Part shown: positions 55,496 through 64,000 of the stretch, one piece after another
Numbering within the stretch: position 1 is the first letter of the stretch
How the letters are laid out: each line of letters starts with the position of its first letter
NCBI GenBank assembly: GCA_038114285.1
Contig: JAYNQN010000002.1
Coordinates: 110,145-174,144 of the forward strand
Source: GCA-2705445 sp038114285
Lineage (GTDB): Bacteria > Pseudomonadota > Gammaproteobacteria > Poriferisulfidales > GCA-002705445
Length of the DNA stretch: 64,000 nucleotides
Direction of reading: 5' to 3'
Notes under the pieces: generated by a model
The model's input: the letters and a program-made list of their open reading frames with translations, nothing else
Told to the model about the DNA's origin: nothing
Databases searched by the model: none
Translations under genes and position numbers: made by a program

Positions 55496-57636
55496 AATAT
55501 TTTTTCCTTTTCTTTTTTTCTAACCATTAATAATACAGACGCTATAAATATAACTATCAATATAATAAAAATATAAACTAACAAAAAGTTTGGTTTATTC
55601 CATATTTTAATATTATTTTCTCTCAACGTATTGTTTATTTTCTTATATTTAAGAGTATTATTTGCCATTAAATTTGATTCAACGTTTTCTACCCATTGAT
55701 GTGATAATGAAAAGGATTTAGGATGAAATCCCCAGATCCATGGGCAATCTTTCTGAATAATTTTAAGCATTTTATCTATTATTTTCTTTCTTTCTGTGGA
55801 ATTTTGCATGTTTTTCATTTTCAAGAACAACCTATCAAATTCTTTATTTTCATAATTCGATGCGTTTTCTCCACCAAATTTTACTTTTCCATTTTTTCCA
55901 TATAAAAGAAATAAAAAATTTTCCGGATCAGGATAATCAGCATTCCATCCCCATTGAAATATTTGACCTGTTCCATTAATCATCTTTTCTTGAAATCTAT
56001 TATAATCGGTAACCCTTGTAACTAATTGAATATCTATTTTTTTAAATTGTTTTCTTAACCAATTTAAGAATGCATAAGTATCTGCACCTGATCCTGTTGC
56101 CTCAAAATACAAAACCAAAGGTTTTCCAGTATTTTGGTTAACACCGTTTTTATACCCAGCTTGTATTAATAATTTTTTTGCTTTGTTAATATTTTTTTTA
56201 ACAACATTTTTATTTTTTATTTCATAAATAGTCTCATTATATTTATTTATACCATCTTGATATCCAAAAATTCCTGGTGGTATGGGACTTTGTGCAACTA
56301 TACCTCTTCCATTTGTAAATATTGAAATATATTCTTCATAGTCAATAGCCAATGTTATTGCCTGTCTTAAAAGCCTAGATTTTTCTTGGTTGCCCCCGAT
56401 AACTGAATCAAGCATGTTAAATCCAATATAATATGTTGATGCGGCTGTAGCGGTTTTTAAATGTATACCTTTTTTCGATAATTCATCTGTTAAAGAAATA
56501 TCCCCACTACTATTTAATGATACTGCCTGATCATAATTATCAGAGGCAATTCCTGAATTATCATAATATCCTTGCAAAAATTTATTCCATCTTGGTATTT
56601 GTTCTTTTTCTAGAGAATAAATAGCTTTGTCAATAAAAGGTATTACCTTTTTAGAATTTATTGAGTGTAGCTTTCTATTAATAATTTTATCTGACAAAGA
56701 AGGATATATTTCTCCTCTAAAATTTTCATTTTTTTCTAAAACCATTCTTAAGTTTGGGTTATTTTCTGTTAGCTTGAATGCCCCAGTTCCAACCGGAAAC
56801 CAGTTTAAAGTTATATTTTTTTTCTTAAGAAGATTTTGACTATAAAACAAATCTGCTTCCCAAGGCATTGGTGAAAAAAAAGGCATTGCTAACCAATATA
56901 TAAATTGCGGGTATTGTTTTTTTAAAGTTATTGAAAAAGTATAATCATCAATTTTTTTTATTCCAATAATATTATTTTTCTTAATGTAATGAATTTTATT
57001 TTTATTACTTAATGAATTTAGTTTATTTAACTTGTGGTTGTATTCTTCGAATCCGTAGATATATTCTTTCATTACTCCTAGAATTGGTGAGTGATTTTTA
57101 CTATCTGCTAGTCTTTTAATTTGATAAATATAGTCGTCGACAATTAATTCTCTTGTAGATTCTTTGTCAAAATCTTTAATTTTATTGATATTATTTACAC
57201 TATTAGAATCTAAGTTATGATACTTATATGTGCCGCTCTCTTTGTAAAATGCTGGATGATTTTGATATAGAATACCTTTTTGTATTTTCAAGATATATTT
57301 TGAGTAATGTATATTTTTTTTATTATTTGTTTTTTTAAAATTCTTATCTAAATAATATACATTTGGCATTTCTTTCGCCGTTAATGGTATTAATTCATAT
57401 GGTTTTTTTAAATAATGGTATTGAAATAAAGGTTCATATATTTGAGCTATGAAAGCATATTCATTTGAACTATATGACCTAACTGGGTCCAAGTGTTTTG
57501 GTCTTTCTTGAAAAGACGAGTAAATTATATTTTCTTTCGTATTTTCTTGGGAATACGGACTATTTAATGGTTTGTCTGAACAACCTGCCAATAATATAGA
57601 TGGTATAATAAATAATCTTATAATAAATTTTAACAT
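55492..57636 (-). CDS. Peptide-binding lipoprotein (SBP_bac_5, YejA-like) with C-terminal membrane helix
   Basis: 714 residues; E. coli YejA has 604. A lipoprotein signal with lipobox LLAGC puts the acyl site at Cys19. The family-5 solute-binding fold covers about 40-660 (KHLDPVRSYSSNEY, then the late GWNADYPDPENFLFLLYG). After it comes a strongly hydrophobic helix (about 684-704) and a basic end RKKEKEKIL, so the protein appears tethered at both ends. It is the first gene of the four-gene transporter. AAGG lies five bases upstream of the ATG. Confidence 0.87.
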   Translation of the reverse strand: MLKFIIRLFIIPSILLAGCSDKPLNSPYSQENTKENIIYSSFQERPKHLDPVRSYSSNEYAFIAQIYEPLFQYHYLKKPYELIPLTAKEMPNVYYLDKNFKKTNNKKNIHYSKYILKIQKGILYQNHPAFYKESGTYKYHNLDSNSVNNINKIKDFDKESTRELIVDDYIYQIKRLADSKNHSPILGVMKEYIYGFEEYNHKLNKLNSLSNKNKIHYIKKNNIIGIKKIDDYTFSITLKKQYPQFIYWLAMPFFSPMPWEADLFYSQNLLKKKNITLNWFPVGTGAFKLTENNPNLRMVLEKNENFRGEIYPSLSDKIINRKLHSINSKKVIPFIDKAIYSLEKEQIPRWNKFLQGYYDNSGIASDNYDQAVSLNSSGDISLTDELSKKGIHLKTATAASTYYIGFNMLDSVIGGNQEKSRLLRQAITLAIDYEEYISIFTNGRGIVAQSPIPPGIFGYQDGINKYNETIYEIKNKNVVKKNINKAKKLLIQAGYKNGVNQNTGKPLVLYFEATGSGADTYAFLNWLRKQFKKIDIQLVTRVTDYNRFQEKMINGTGQIFQWGWNADYPDPENFLFLLYGKNGKVKFGGENASNYENKEFDRLFLKMKNMQNSTERKKIIDKMLKIIQKDCPWIWGFHPKSFSLSHQWVENVESNLMANNTLKYKKINNTLRENNIKIWNKPNFLLVYIFIILIVIFIASVLLMVRKKEKEKIL

Positions 57637-57715
57637 TTAAGCCTTACTCTTATTTTTTTTAGAAATATTATATATTTTACTGCATTATAAATAAAATTTG
57701 ATATACAATACATTC
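57637..57715. promoter_or_regulatory. Divergent promoter region between the peptide transporter and fabI
   Basis: 79 bp, very AT-rich. TATAAT-like hexamers occur on the transporter strand and TACAAT sits 7 bp before the fabI ATG, but no -35 pairs well with either. The fabI leader must be very short. Confidence 0.3.
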
Positions 57716-58501
57716 ATGAAATTTCTTGAAGGAAAAAAAGCCTTGGTTTTAGGTATAGCAAGCAATAGATCTATTGCTTGGGGAATATCTGATTCTTTAA
57801 AAAAAAATGGAGCCGAGCTTGCTTTTACGTATCAAAATGAAAAATTGAAAGACCGTGTTGAAAAATTAGCTCATGATTGTGAGTCAGATATTATTATGCC
57901 TTGCGATGTAGCTGAAGATGGTAGTATTAAAAATATGCTAAATCAGCTTGCAGGCAAATGGTCTGAGTTTGATATTATTATACATTCTTTAGCATTTGCT
58001 CCTAGAGAAGAGTTAGAAGGTAACTATGTTGATAAAACTACTAAACAAGGCTTCATATCAGCACATAGCATAAGTAGCTATAGCCTTTTAGAGTTATGCA
58101 AAGAAGCAAAATCAATGTTAAAAGGCACTAATCCATCAGTTATATCTCTTTCTTATCTTGGAGCGGTTCGTGGTATGCCAAACTATAATGTTATGGGAGT
58201 AGCAAAAGCAAGTTTAGAGGCTAATGTTAGGTATCTAGCCTATGCAATGGGAGAGGATAATATAAGAGTTAATTGTATATCTGCTGGACCAATAAAAACT
58301 TTAGCAGCTGCAGGTATATCTGATTTTAGAAAAATGCTTGATCACGTTGAGAAAAATTCTCCTTTAAGAAGAAATGTTACGATACAAGAAGTTGGTGATA
58401 CTGCTTCTTTTCTAGCTTCTGATGGTGCAAGCGGTATAACTGGGCAAGTTCTTTATGTAGATTCTGGATTTAACATAATTGGTATGCCATCAATAGATTA
58501 A
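57716..58501 (+). CDS. fabI: Enoyl-[acyl-carrier-protein] reductase [NADH]
   Basis: 261 residues (E. coli 262) from the ATG at 57716; in-frame TTG at 57698 is rejected because the family starts MxFLxGK. It performs the last reduction of fatty-acid elongation and is the triclosan target. GIASNRSIAWG (13-23) binds NADH. The catalytic tyrosines Y147 and Y157 and lysine K164 are in SYLGAVRGMPNYNVMGVAK. SLAFAPREEL and SAGPIKTLAA are further FabI signatures. It is a lone gene, divergent from the peptide transporter. Confidence 0.96.
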   Translation: MKFLEGKKALVLGIASNRSIAWGISDSLKKNGAELAFTYQNEKLKDRVEKLAHDCESDIIMPCDVAEDGSIKNMLNQLAGKWSEFDIIIHSLAFAPREELEGNYVDKTTKQGFISAHSISSYSLLELCKEAKSMLKGTNPSVISLSYLGAVRGMPNYNVMGVAKASLEANVRYLAYAMGEDNIRVNCISAGPIKTLAAAGISDFRKMLDHVEKNSPLRRNVTIQEVGDTASFLASDGASGITGQVLYVDSGFNIIGMPSID

Positions 58502-58504
58502 ATG

Positions 58505-59737
58505 CTATTTTCCAACAACACAAACACAGCAAGAATCGCCCAGAACATTAACACTTGTTCTCAACATATCTAATATTCTATCAATACCCAAAATTATACC
58601 TACAGCCTCAAAAGGCAATCCAACAGCACTTAAAATAACTATGATTGCAACAAAGCTTGCAGATGGAATACCAGCAACTCCTACAGAAGTTATTAAAGCT
58701 AAGGAAATTATTAAAAATTGATCAACATATGTTAGATCAATACCATATAATTGGGCTATAAAAATTACCGCCACACATTCAAACAAAGCTGTTCCATCCA
58801 TGTTAATTGTAGCGCCAATTGGCACTATAAAATTTACTTTTTTTTGATCATATTTTAATTTTTCAACTAAACATTTTGTTGTAACAGGAATTGTTGCTAC
58901 AGAAGAGCTTGATGAGAAAGCAAAAAGTAACGCGGAGCTCATTCCAGAAAAATGCTCAACTACTCTTCTTTTAAAAGAGTACAATATTAATGGGTGTATA
59001 ATTAGTGCATGTGTAAACAATGCCAAACCAACAGTTATAATGAAATTTATTATTATCATATAGCTGTCTGCATTAAAATTTACCGCAGTTTTAGCAATAA
59101 GACAAAAAACAGCATAGGGTGTAAAAAAAAGAATATAATTCATTAATTTTACAAAAATTAAGTAAAAACCCTCACAAAAACTTTTTATAATTTTCATGCT
59201 TTGTGATTTAGATGACCTTATGGCTAACCCAAAAAATATGCTAAATAAAATTATAAATAGCATATTGCCACCAGCAATTGAAAAAAATATATTTCCTGTA
59301 AATATACCTAAAAGAAAATTTTTTAAGCTGAAATCATCTTGGGAACTTATAATTGAGTTTAAGCCTTGATTACTATCAAGACCCACTAAGTTTGCTGCCC
59401 CAAAACCATTTAGTAATCCAGGTTGTATAATATTAACATAAGTAATTCCAACCAAAATTGCGAAAAAACTAGTTGTTATATAAAAAGCAATTGCTTTTAA
59501 GCCTATACTTGAAAGATCACTTGAATTTTGAAAAGAAGAAATATTATATATTAATGATGACATGATTAATGGAATCACAATCATCTTTAAGGCATTTAAA
59601 AAAATTAATCCTACTAAATCGAAAACTTCATAAAAATTAATTCCCAGAAGTGAATCTGCTTTATCAATGTAAGAACCTACCAAAAAACCTAAAAATAAAT
59701 AAAGAATAATTTTTTTAGATGATGGTAAATTTTCCAT
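58505..59737 (-). CDS. Sodium:dicarboxylate/amino-acid symporter (DAACS/GltP family)
   Basis: 410 residues with about eight membrane helices and two re-entrant loops. The serine-rich loop SSALLFAFSSSSSVATIPVTTKCL and NMDGTALFECVAVIFIAQLYG are the family substrate and Na+ signatures, and the second loop has GVAGIPSASFVAI. The helix with DRILDMLRTSVNVLGD is the substrate-binding one; its arginine (in the MLRTS region) favours acidic amino acids or dicarboxylates. It converges on fabI, with stops 3 bp apart. Confidence 0.92.
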   Translation of the reverse strand: MENLPSSKKIILYLFLGFLVGSYIDKADSLLGINFYEVFDLVGLIFLNALKMIVIPLIMSSLIYNISSFQNSSDLSSIGLKAIAFYITTSFFAILVGITYVNIIQPGLLNGFGAANLVGLDSNQGLNSIISSQDDFSLKNFLLGIFTGNIFFSIAGGNMLFIILFSIFFGLAIRSSKSQSMKIIKSFCEGFYLIFVKLMNYILFFTPYAVFCLIAKTAVNFNADSYMIIINFIITVGLALFTHALIIHPLILYSFKRRVVEHFSGMSSALLFAFSSSSSVATIPVTTKCLVEKLKYDQKKVNFIVPIGATINMDGTALFECVAVIFIAQLYGIDLTYVDQFLIISLALITSVGVAGIPSASFVAIIVILSAVGLPFEAVGIILGIDRILDMLRTSVNVLGDSCCVCVVGK

Positions 59738-59741
59738 ATTT

Positions 59742-61625
59742 CTATAAATTTTCTGGGTATATTTCTATATCTGCTTGATCTCGTAAACTTTGTATAATAG
59801 CGTATAGCATTGAATTAACTTGCTCATTATAAAACATTGTTTTCAGGGATTCTTCACTTAAATCTGATGAACCTTTGTTTATCTTACTAAGAATTATTAA
59901 TTCATAATTTCCTGTCCCAGATTCTATGCTAGTAACATTTTTACTTATACTTAACGAAAAAACTTTTTTTAATATTGATGGAGGGATACTACTATCATCT
60001 CTTTTAATATTAGAATAAAGTGTAGATTTTTTATTAAGAATTTTTTCGATTTCAGCGATATCATAGCCTGATTTAATTTTATTTTCTATATTTTTTATAG
60101 ACTCATTCATACTTTCAATAGCATGCTCTGTATTAATCAAGTCTTCAATTTCTTTTTTTACAGAATTATAATCTTTATATTCTACTGGAGACTTTTTGTT
60201 TATTCTTAAAGAAACAATATTGTTATCTACCTCGATAAGTGGGCTATTATTTCTATTTTGAGCAACACTCTCTGAATTTAATGCTTGAAGAATTTTTTCA
60301 TTATTAAAAATTTTATGATCTTTTTTAATTTTTGAGAATTCATGCAAACCAGTTGAGATTTTTTTTACAGATAAATAATTTTCAGCTTTTTCAAGTGATT
60401 CAGGGTTTTCAAATAATAAATTTGATAAGTCTTCAAAAATAATATCATATTTATTAGATATCATAATTTCTTCGTAATCTGATTTAACAATATCTTTTAC
60501 TTCATTATAGTTTCTTACTTTGGCATCTTTAAGATCATCTAGTCTAAATATATAAAATCCTTGTTCTGTTTCTATAATATTTGTTATGTCATTTACATTT
60601 TTTAAATTAAATATTTGGTCACTTACTTCTTTTGTAACCTCTCCTCTTTGTATCCATCCTATGTTACCACCTTTTTTATTAGATAACTTATCATGAGAAT
60701 ATTTTTCTGCAAGCATCTCAAAATTTTCATTATCCTCAATTTTCTTATAAACTAACTTTATTAAATTAGCATTTTTTTCTTTTTTATGCTTTATGTTTGA
60801 AAGAAAAATTTGGCTAACTTTTCTTTTTTCTGGTATTACATACTTATATTTATTTTCATTATAATAATTTTCTAGATTTTCAAGACTTATATTTATTTGT
60901 TTTTTTAATAAATCTTTATTAAATATAATATATTCAATATCAAACTTTTCTGGTTTAGAAAAGATTTTTTTATATTTTATGTAAAATTCTTTTTTCTGCT
61001 TTTCTGTTGATTGTTTTTTATTATCAACGAAATCTTTATAACTTAATGATAATAATTTAAAGTTTCTAGTTTGGTATTTAAGGCTCTCTAAATCATCTAG
61101 CTGCCTAGTTGTCATAAAAGATGACTCAACGATATTGTTGTAAAACTGCAATGTTTTTAATTCAGACCTTCTTATTCTTTCGTAGTCTGATATTTTTATA
61201 CCTTGGCTTTCAAGAAGCCTTTGGTATCTTTTCGGGTTAAATTTATTTTCTACATGAAAAATTTTATTATTTTTTAAATCTGATATTAATGCATTTTCTG
61301 AAACTTGAAATTTATGTTTGTTTACAAACTCTCTAACTAATACACTATCTACCAATTCATCCAAGACTGTTCTTTTTATTATTTTTTTCTGCATTTCTGC
61401 TTCATTTTGGTCTTTTGAAATTAGACTCTGCATTTCCTGAAGCCTACTTTGATACTCATTATTCAATCTTTCAAGTGAGATTTTTGTATCATTAATTTTT
61501 GCAACTATTACATTATTACTTGTGAAATACTGATCTATACCCCAGAGAGCAAATGGTATGCTTATACCTATAACAATTACATAGGCTAGCCATCCTGTTG
61601 CTCGATCTCTAATATTTTGTAACAA
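59742..61625 (-). CDS. ppiD: Periplasmic folding chaperone PpiD (SurA/parvulin-like)
   Basis: 627 residues (E. coli 623). MLQNIRDRATGW and a membrane helix at about 12-30 anchor it in the inner membrane, with the rest periplasmic. A SurA_N-like chaperone domain covers about 40-165. The single parvulin domain is about 268-362 (RKVSQIFLS, GGNIGWIQRGEV, GFYIFRLDD). PpiD works at the SecYEG exit site on newly translocated proteins. The order lon-hupB-tRNA-ppiD matches pseudomonads. It lies 4 bp before the symporter gene. Confidence 0.92.
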   Translation of the reverse strand: MLQNIRDRATGWLAYVIVIGISIPFALWGIDQYFTSNNVIVAKINDTKISLERLNNEYQSRLQEMQSLISKDQNEAEMQKKIIKRTVLDELVDSVLVREFVNKHKFQVSENALISDLKNNKIFHVENKFNPKRYQRLLESQGIKISDYERIRRSELKTLQFYNNIVESSFMTTRQLDDLESLKYQTRNFKLLSLSYKDFVDNKKQSTEKQKKEFYIKYKKIFSKPEKFDIEYIIFNKDLLKKQINISLENLENYYNENKYKYVIPEKRKVSQIFLSNIKHKKEKNANLIKLVYKKIEDNENFEMLAEKYSHDKLSNKKGGNIGWIQRGEVTKEVSDQIFNLKNVNDITNIIETEQGFYIFRLDDLKDAKVRNYNEVKDIVKSDYEEIMISNKYDIIFEDLSNLLFENPESLEKAENYLSVKKISTGLHEFSKIKKDHKIFNNEKILQALNSESVAQNRNNSPLIEVDNNIVSLRINKKSPVEYKDYNSVKKEIEDLINTEHAIESMNESIKNIENKIKSGYDIAEIEKILNKKSTLYSNIKRDDSSIPPSILKKVFSLSISKNVTSIESGTGNYELIILSKINKGSSDLSEESLKTMFYNEQVNSMLYAIIQSLRDQADIEIYPENL

Positions 61626-61652
61626 CTGTATTTCCTTTAATAAAAATTCATA

Positions 61653-61730
61653 TGGCGGAGTGGACGGGACTCGAACCCGCGACCCCCTGCGTGACAGGCA
61701 GGTATTCTAACCAAACTGAACTACCACTCC
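61653..61730 (-). tRNA. tRNA-Asp (GTC)
   Basis: A 78-nt cloverleaf with encoded CCA. The body CTGCCTGTCACGCAG gives anticodon GTC and is identical to E. coli tRNA-Asp in the anticodon arm; the D-loop is one base longer. It lies between ppiD and tRNA-Val. Confidence 0.97.
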
Positions 61731-61744
61731 TTACTCTATCTCAA

Positions 61745-61820
61745 TGGTGGGTGCTGAGGGATTCGAACCCCCGACATCCGCCTTGTAAGGGCGACGCTCT
61801 ACCAACTGAGCTAAGCACCC
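61745..61820 (-). tRNA. tRNA-Val (TAC)
   Basis: A 76-nt cloverleaf with encoded CCA, acceptor GGGTGCT, anticodon loop CTTACAA (TAC) and T-loop GGGGTTCGAATCCC. It sits 14 bp upstream of tRNA-Asp and 19 bp after hupB, probably on the hupB transcript. Confidence 0.97.
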
Positions 61821-61839
61821 TGAAAGATCAAGGGCGAGC

Positions 61840-62112
61840 TTAGTTTAGTGCATCCTTTAACGCTTTACCAGCTTTGAATCCAGGAGTGTTAGACGCTTTA
61901 ATTTGTATTGACTCACCTGTTTGAGGATTTCTACCCATTCTAGCGTTTCTATGTCTTACTTCAAATGTCCCAAAACCAGGTATTGTTACTTTTTGTCCTG
62001 CTTGAAGTGTAGAAGTAATTGCATTTAGAACCGCTTCTAGAGCTCTTCCGGCTTCAGCTTTGTTAGAACCTGTAGAACTTGCTATTGCATCTATTAAATC
62101 TGATTTATTCAT
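61840..62112 (-). CDS. hupB: DNA-binding protein HU
   Basis: 90 residues, the exact family length. MNKSDLIDAIA starts it; GFGTFEVRHRNARMGRNPQTGESIQI is the DNA-binding beta-arm with the intercalating proline in NPQTG, and it ends in the usual KAGKALKDAL. HU bends and compacts DNA. Its neighbour lon lies upstream and tRNA-Val and tRNA-Asp downstream, as in pseudomonads. A strong promoter precedes it. Confidence 0.97.
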   Translation of the reverse strand: MNKSDLIDAIASSTGSNKAEAGRALEAVLNAITSTLQAGQKVTIPGFGTFEVRHRNARMGRNPQTGESIQIKASNTPGFKAGKALKDALN

Positions 62113-62186
62113 TATTGTTATCCTCTATTTTTATATGTGTGTGTGATCTATTTTAATTCCCTAAATACTTTGTGTATTCCTTGTTA

Positions 62187-62216
62187 TTTATACATTAAGG
62201 GGAAATTCTATGTCAA
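62187..62216 (-). promoter_or_regulatory. Sigma-70 promoter for hupB
   Basis: On the minus strand a perfect TTGACA (62216-62211) is followed after 18 bp by TATAAA (62192-62187). It is the best promoter in the window and lies about 75 bp upstream of the hupB ATG. Confidence 0.75.
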
Positions 62217-62220
62217 CAAA

Positions 62221-62268
62221 AGAAACATAATAAATAGAAATAATTATTAATTATAATATTATGTTTCT
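62221..62268 (-). terminator. Long inverted repeat between lon and hupB
   Basis: Perfect 12-bp arms AGAAACATAATA (62221-62232) and TATTATGTTTCT (62257-62268) with a 24-nt AT-rich loop that can pair further inside. On the minus strand the stem is followed by a T-rich stretch (TTTGTTGACA) that runs into the hupB -35. It may end lon transcription, or be a regulator site for hupB. Confidence 0.5.
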
Positions 62269-62297
62269 CTTATTAAGACCTTTAAATATATGAAAAC

Positions 62298-62316
62298 ATT
62301 AACTTTATAAGTTAAT
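62298..62316 (-). terminator. Small hairpin across the lon stop codon
   Basis: ATTAACTT-TAT-AAGTTAAT, a perfect 8-bp stem overlapping the lon stop, followed on the minus strand by GTTTTC. All-AT except one pair each side, so it is weak alone but may add to the larger repeat downstream. Confidence 0.35.
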
Positions 62317-64000
62317 GCGTTAATATATCTTTATTGTTTGATTTTTCTGAAATTTTTGTTTGTGGCAACTCTAATCCAGATATTGGCTTTTCAAGGGCTA
62401 TTGATAAAACCTCTTCAACCCATTCAACAGTTTTAATATTTAAATTATTTTTTATATTGTCTGGAATATCAGCAAGATCTTTTTCGTTCTCCAAAGGAAT
62501 TATTACAGTTTTTATCCCACCTCTTAATGCAGCAAGAATTTTTTCCTTGAGACCGCCAATTGGTAAAACTTGTCCATGCAAATTAACTTCGCCAGTCATA
62601 GCTACTGAAGATTTAACTGGATTATTTGTTAAGGCAGATACTAGTGATGTTGTTATACCTACTCCAGCACTAGGCCCATCTTTTGGTGTTGCGCCTTCTG
62701 GAAAATGTACGTGAATATCTTTGGTTTCGTAAAAATCTTTTTCTATATCCAAGTTCAAAGCTCTTTTCCTTACTATTGTCATCGCCGCTCTAATTGACTC
62801 CTGCATAACATCGCCCAAAGAGCCAGTTAAAATATACTTTCCTTTACCGGGTATAACTGCTGTTTCAACTCTCAATAATTCTCCCCCAGCTTCTGTCCAA
62901 GCAAGACCATTAACAAGACCTATTACATTTTCTTTCTCGGCTTCGCCGTGTTTAAATCTCTTGATACCTAAAAAATCTTTAAGATTATTCTTATCTATCT
63001 TAATACTTTTTAGTTTTTTATTTAATAAAAGTTTCTTAACAACTTTTCTACATATTTTTGATATCTCTCTTTCTAGATTTCTTACGCCAGCTTCCCTCGT
63101 ATAAGATCTAATGATTTCTGTAAAAATATTCTTATTAAATTTAATATCTTTTTCAGTTAAACCATTATTTTCTAATTGCTTAGGCATTAAATATTTTCCA
63201 GCTATACTTTCTTTTTCATTTTCTGTATACCCAGGAATTCTTATAACTTCCATTCTGTCTAAAAGCGGCCCAGGTATATTCATAGAGTTAGAAGTTGCCA
63301 CAAACATTACATCTGATAAATCAAAATCAACCTCTAAATAATGATCAGAGAAAGTATCGTTTTGCTCAGAATCAAGTACTTCCAATAATGCAGATGATGG
63401 GTCACCTCTAAAATCCATCGCCATTTTATGCATTATTTTTCCAGGCATTGAACCTATATAAGTTCTTCTATGACCGCGAATCTCAGCTTCATCTCTGACT
63501 CCACCTAGAGACATTCTAGTAAACTTTCTTCCTGTCGCTTTTGCAATAGATTTCCCAAGGCTAGTTTTACCTACACCGGGAGGGCCAACTAAACATAAAA
63601 TTGGTCCTTTTAGTTTTCTAACTCTTTGCTGTACAGCAAGATATTCTAAAATTCTTTCTTTTACTTTTTCTAAACCGTGATGATCGTCTTCAAGTACTTT
63701 TTCTGCTATAACCAAATCTTTTGTAACTTTAGTTCTTTTTTTCCACGGAACATTAACTAAAACATCAATATAATTTCTCAGTACAGAAGCCTCAGCAGAC
63801 ATTGGTGACATCATTTTTAATTTATTTACGTCAGCTTTTACTTTTTGCATAACATCTTTTGGCATTCCTGATTTAGTTATTTTTTTCTCAATATCTTCAA
63901 TTTCATTAGGCACATCATCCATATCGCCCAATTCCTTTTGGATCGCCTTCATCTGTTCATTTAAATAATATTCTCTTTGGCTTTTTTCCATTTGGTTTTT
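62312..64000 (-). CDS. lon: ATP-dependent protease Lon, N-terminus outside the window
   Basis: The last 562 residues are visible; the frame continues past the right edge, since KNQ precedes the methionine of MEKSQREYYLNEQ. The end of the helical substrate domain is followed by the AAA+ module (Walker A GPPGVGKTS; LLEVLDSEQNDTFSDHYLEVDFDLS) and the serine protease domain with PKDGPSAGVG (catalytic serine) and the lysine in GGLKEKILAA. Lon degrades misfolded and regulatory proteins and is heat-induced. Start and promoter are out of view. Confidence 0.97.
   Translation of the reverse strand, partial: KNQMEKSQREYYLNEQMKAIQKELGDMDDVPNEIEDIEKKITKSGMPKDVMQKVKADVNKLKMMSPMSAEASVLRNYIDVLVNVPWKKRTKVTKDLVIAEKVLEDDHHGLEKVKERILEYLAVQQRVRKLKGPILCLVGPPGVGKTSLGKSIAKATGRKFTRMSLGGVRDEAEIRGHRRTYIGSMPGKIMHKMAMDFRGDPSSALLEVLDSEQNDTFSDHYLEVDFDLSDVMFVATSNSMNIPGPLLDRMEVIRIPGYTENEKESIAGKYLMPKQLENNGLTEKDIKFNKNIFTEIIRSYTREAGVRNLEREISKICRKVVKKLLLNKKLKSIKIDKNNLKDFLGIKRFKHGEAEKENVIGLVNGLAWTEAGGELLRVETAVIPGKGKYILTGSLGDVMQESIRAAMTIVRKRALNLDIEKDFYETKDIHVHFPEGATPKDGPSAGVGITTSLVSALTNNPVKSSVAMTGEVNLHGQVLPIGGLKEKILAALRGGIKTVIIPLENEKDLADIPDNIKNNLNIKTVEWVEEVLSIALEKPISGLELPQTKISEKSNNKDILTH

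Noticed and set aside
57698..57715. fabI start at TTG 57698
   Set aside because: FabI proteins begin at the MxFLxGK equivalent; the upstream codons add residues without a ribosome site.

Overview
The window is one contiguous, AT-rich (roughly one third G+C by eye, not computed), densely packed stretch of bacterial chromosome. Gene content and order point to a marine, genome-streamlined gammaproteobacterium, most like SAR86-type lineages; that placement is inference from gene order and composition. Supporting signs are the gammaproteobacterial blocks rimP-nusA-infB-rbfA-truB-rpsO-pnp, dnaKJ-dapB-carAB-greA-rlmE-ftsH-glmM-tpiA-secG, ratA/rnfH near bamE and smpB, and lon-hupB-tRNA-ppiD. There are four N-runs (27430, 32115, 42420, 44955), so this is a draft or metagenome-derived assembly.

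Layout. 1-1908: a small redox cluster (oxygenase-type [2Fe-2S]/FAD/NAD reductase cut by the window edge, a GST-like protein, a three-cysteine mini-ferredoxin). 2003-10493: msrB and the translation/RNA cluster pnp, rpsO, truB, rbfA, infB, nusA, rimP. 10539-12660: paired terminators, typA and initiator tRNA-Met. 12697-27024: a complete 14-gene complex I operon, nuoA-N, with separate nuoC and nuoD. 27255-27477: one full and one gap-truncated tRNA-Leu(GAG). 27488-38099: secG, tpiA, glmM, ftsH, rlmE, greA, carB, carA, dapB. 38170-42795: heat-shock operon hrcA-grpE-dnaK-dnaJ with sigma-32-like promoters. From 42892 the strand alternates: nadK and recN (+), fur (-), bamE (+), rnfH-ratA and a sodium symporter (-), smpB (+), a small membrane protein, dnaQ-rnhA-methyltransferase (-), a Yej-like peptide ABC transporter (-), fabI (+), a sodium:dicarboxylate symporter and ppiD (-), tRNA-Asp and tRNA-Val, hupB and the C-terminal part of lon (-).

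Nearly all of it is core housekeeping: respiration, translation, RNA turnover, chaperones and proteolysis, pyrimidine/arginine and lysine precursors, fatty-acid synthesis, envelope assembly. I see no mobile element, CRISPR array, rRNA or prophage, and no clear new multi-gene system. The most unusual points are single-protein remodelling: a DnaJ that has cleanly lost its zinc-finger domain while staying in the dnaK operon, a BamE lipoprotein fused through a charged linker to an NTF2-like domain, a cysteine-free Fur, and a Yej-type transporter whose binding lipoprotein has a C-terminal membrane helix and whose second permease has an extended N-terminus. folP is missing from its usual place between ftsH and glmM.
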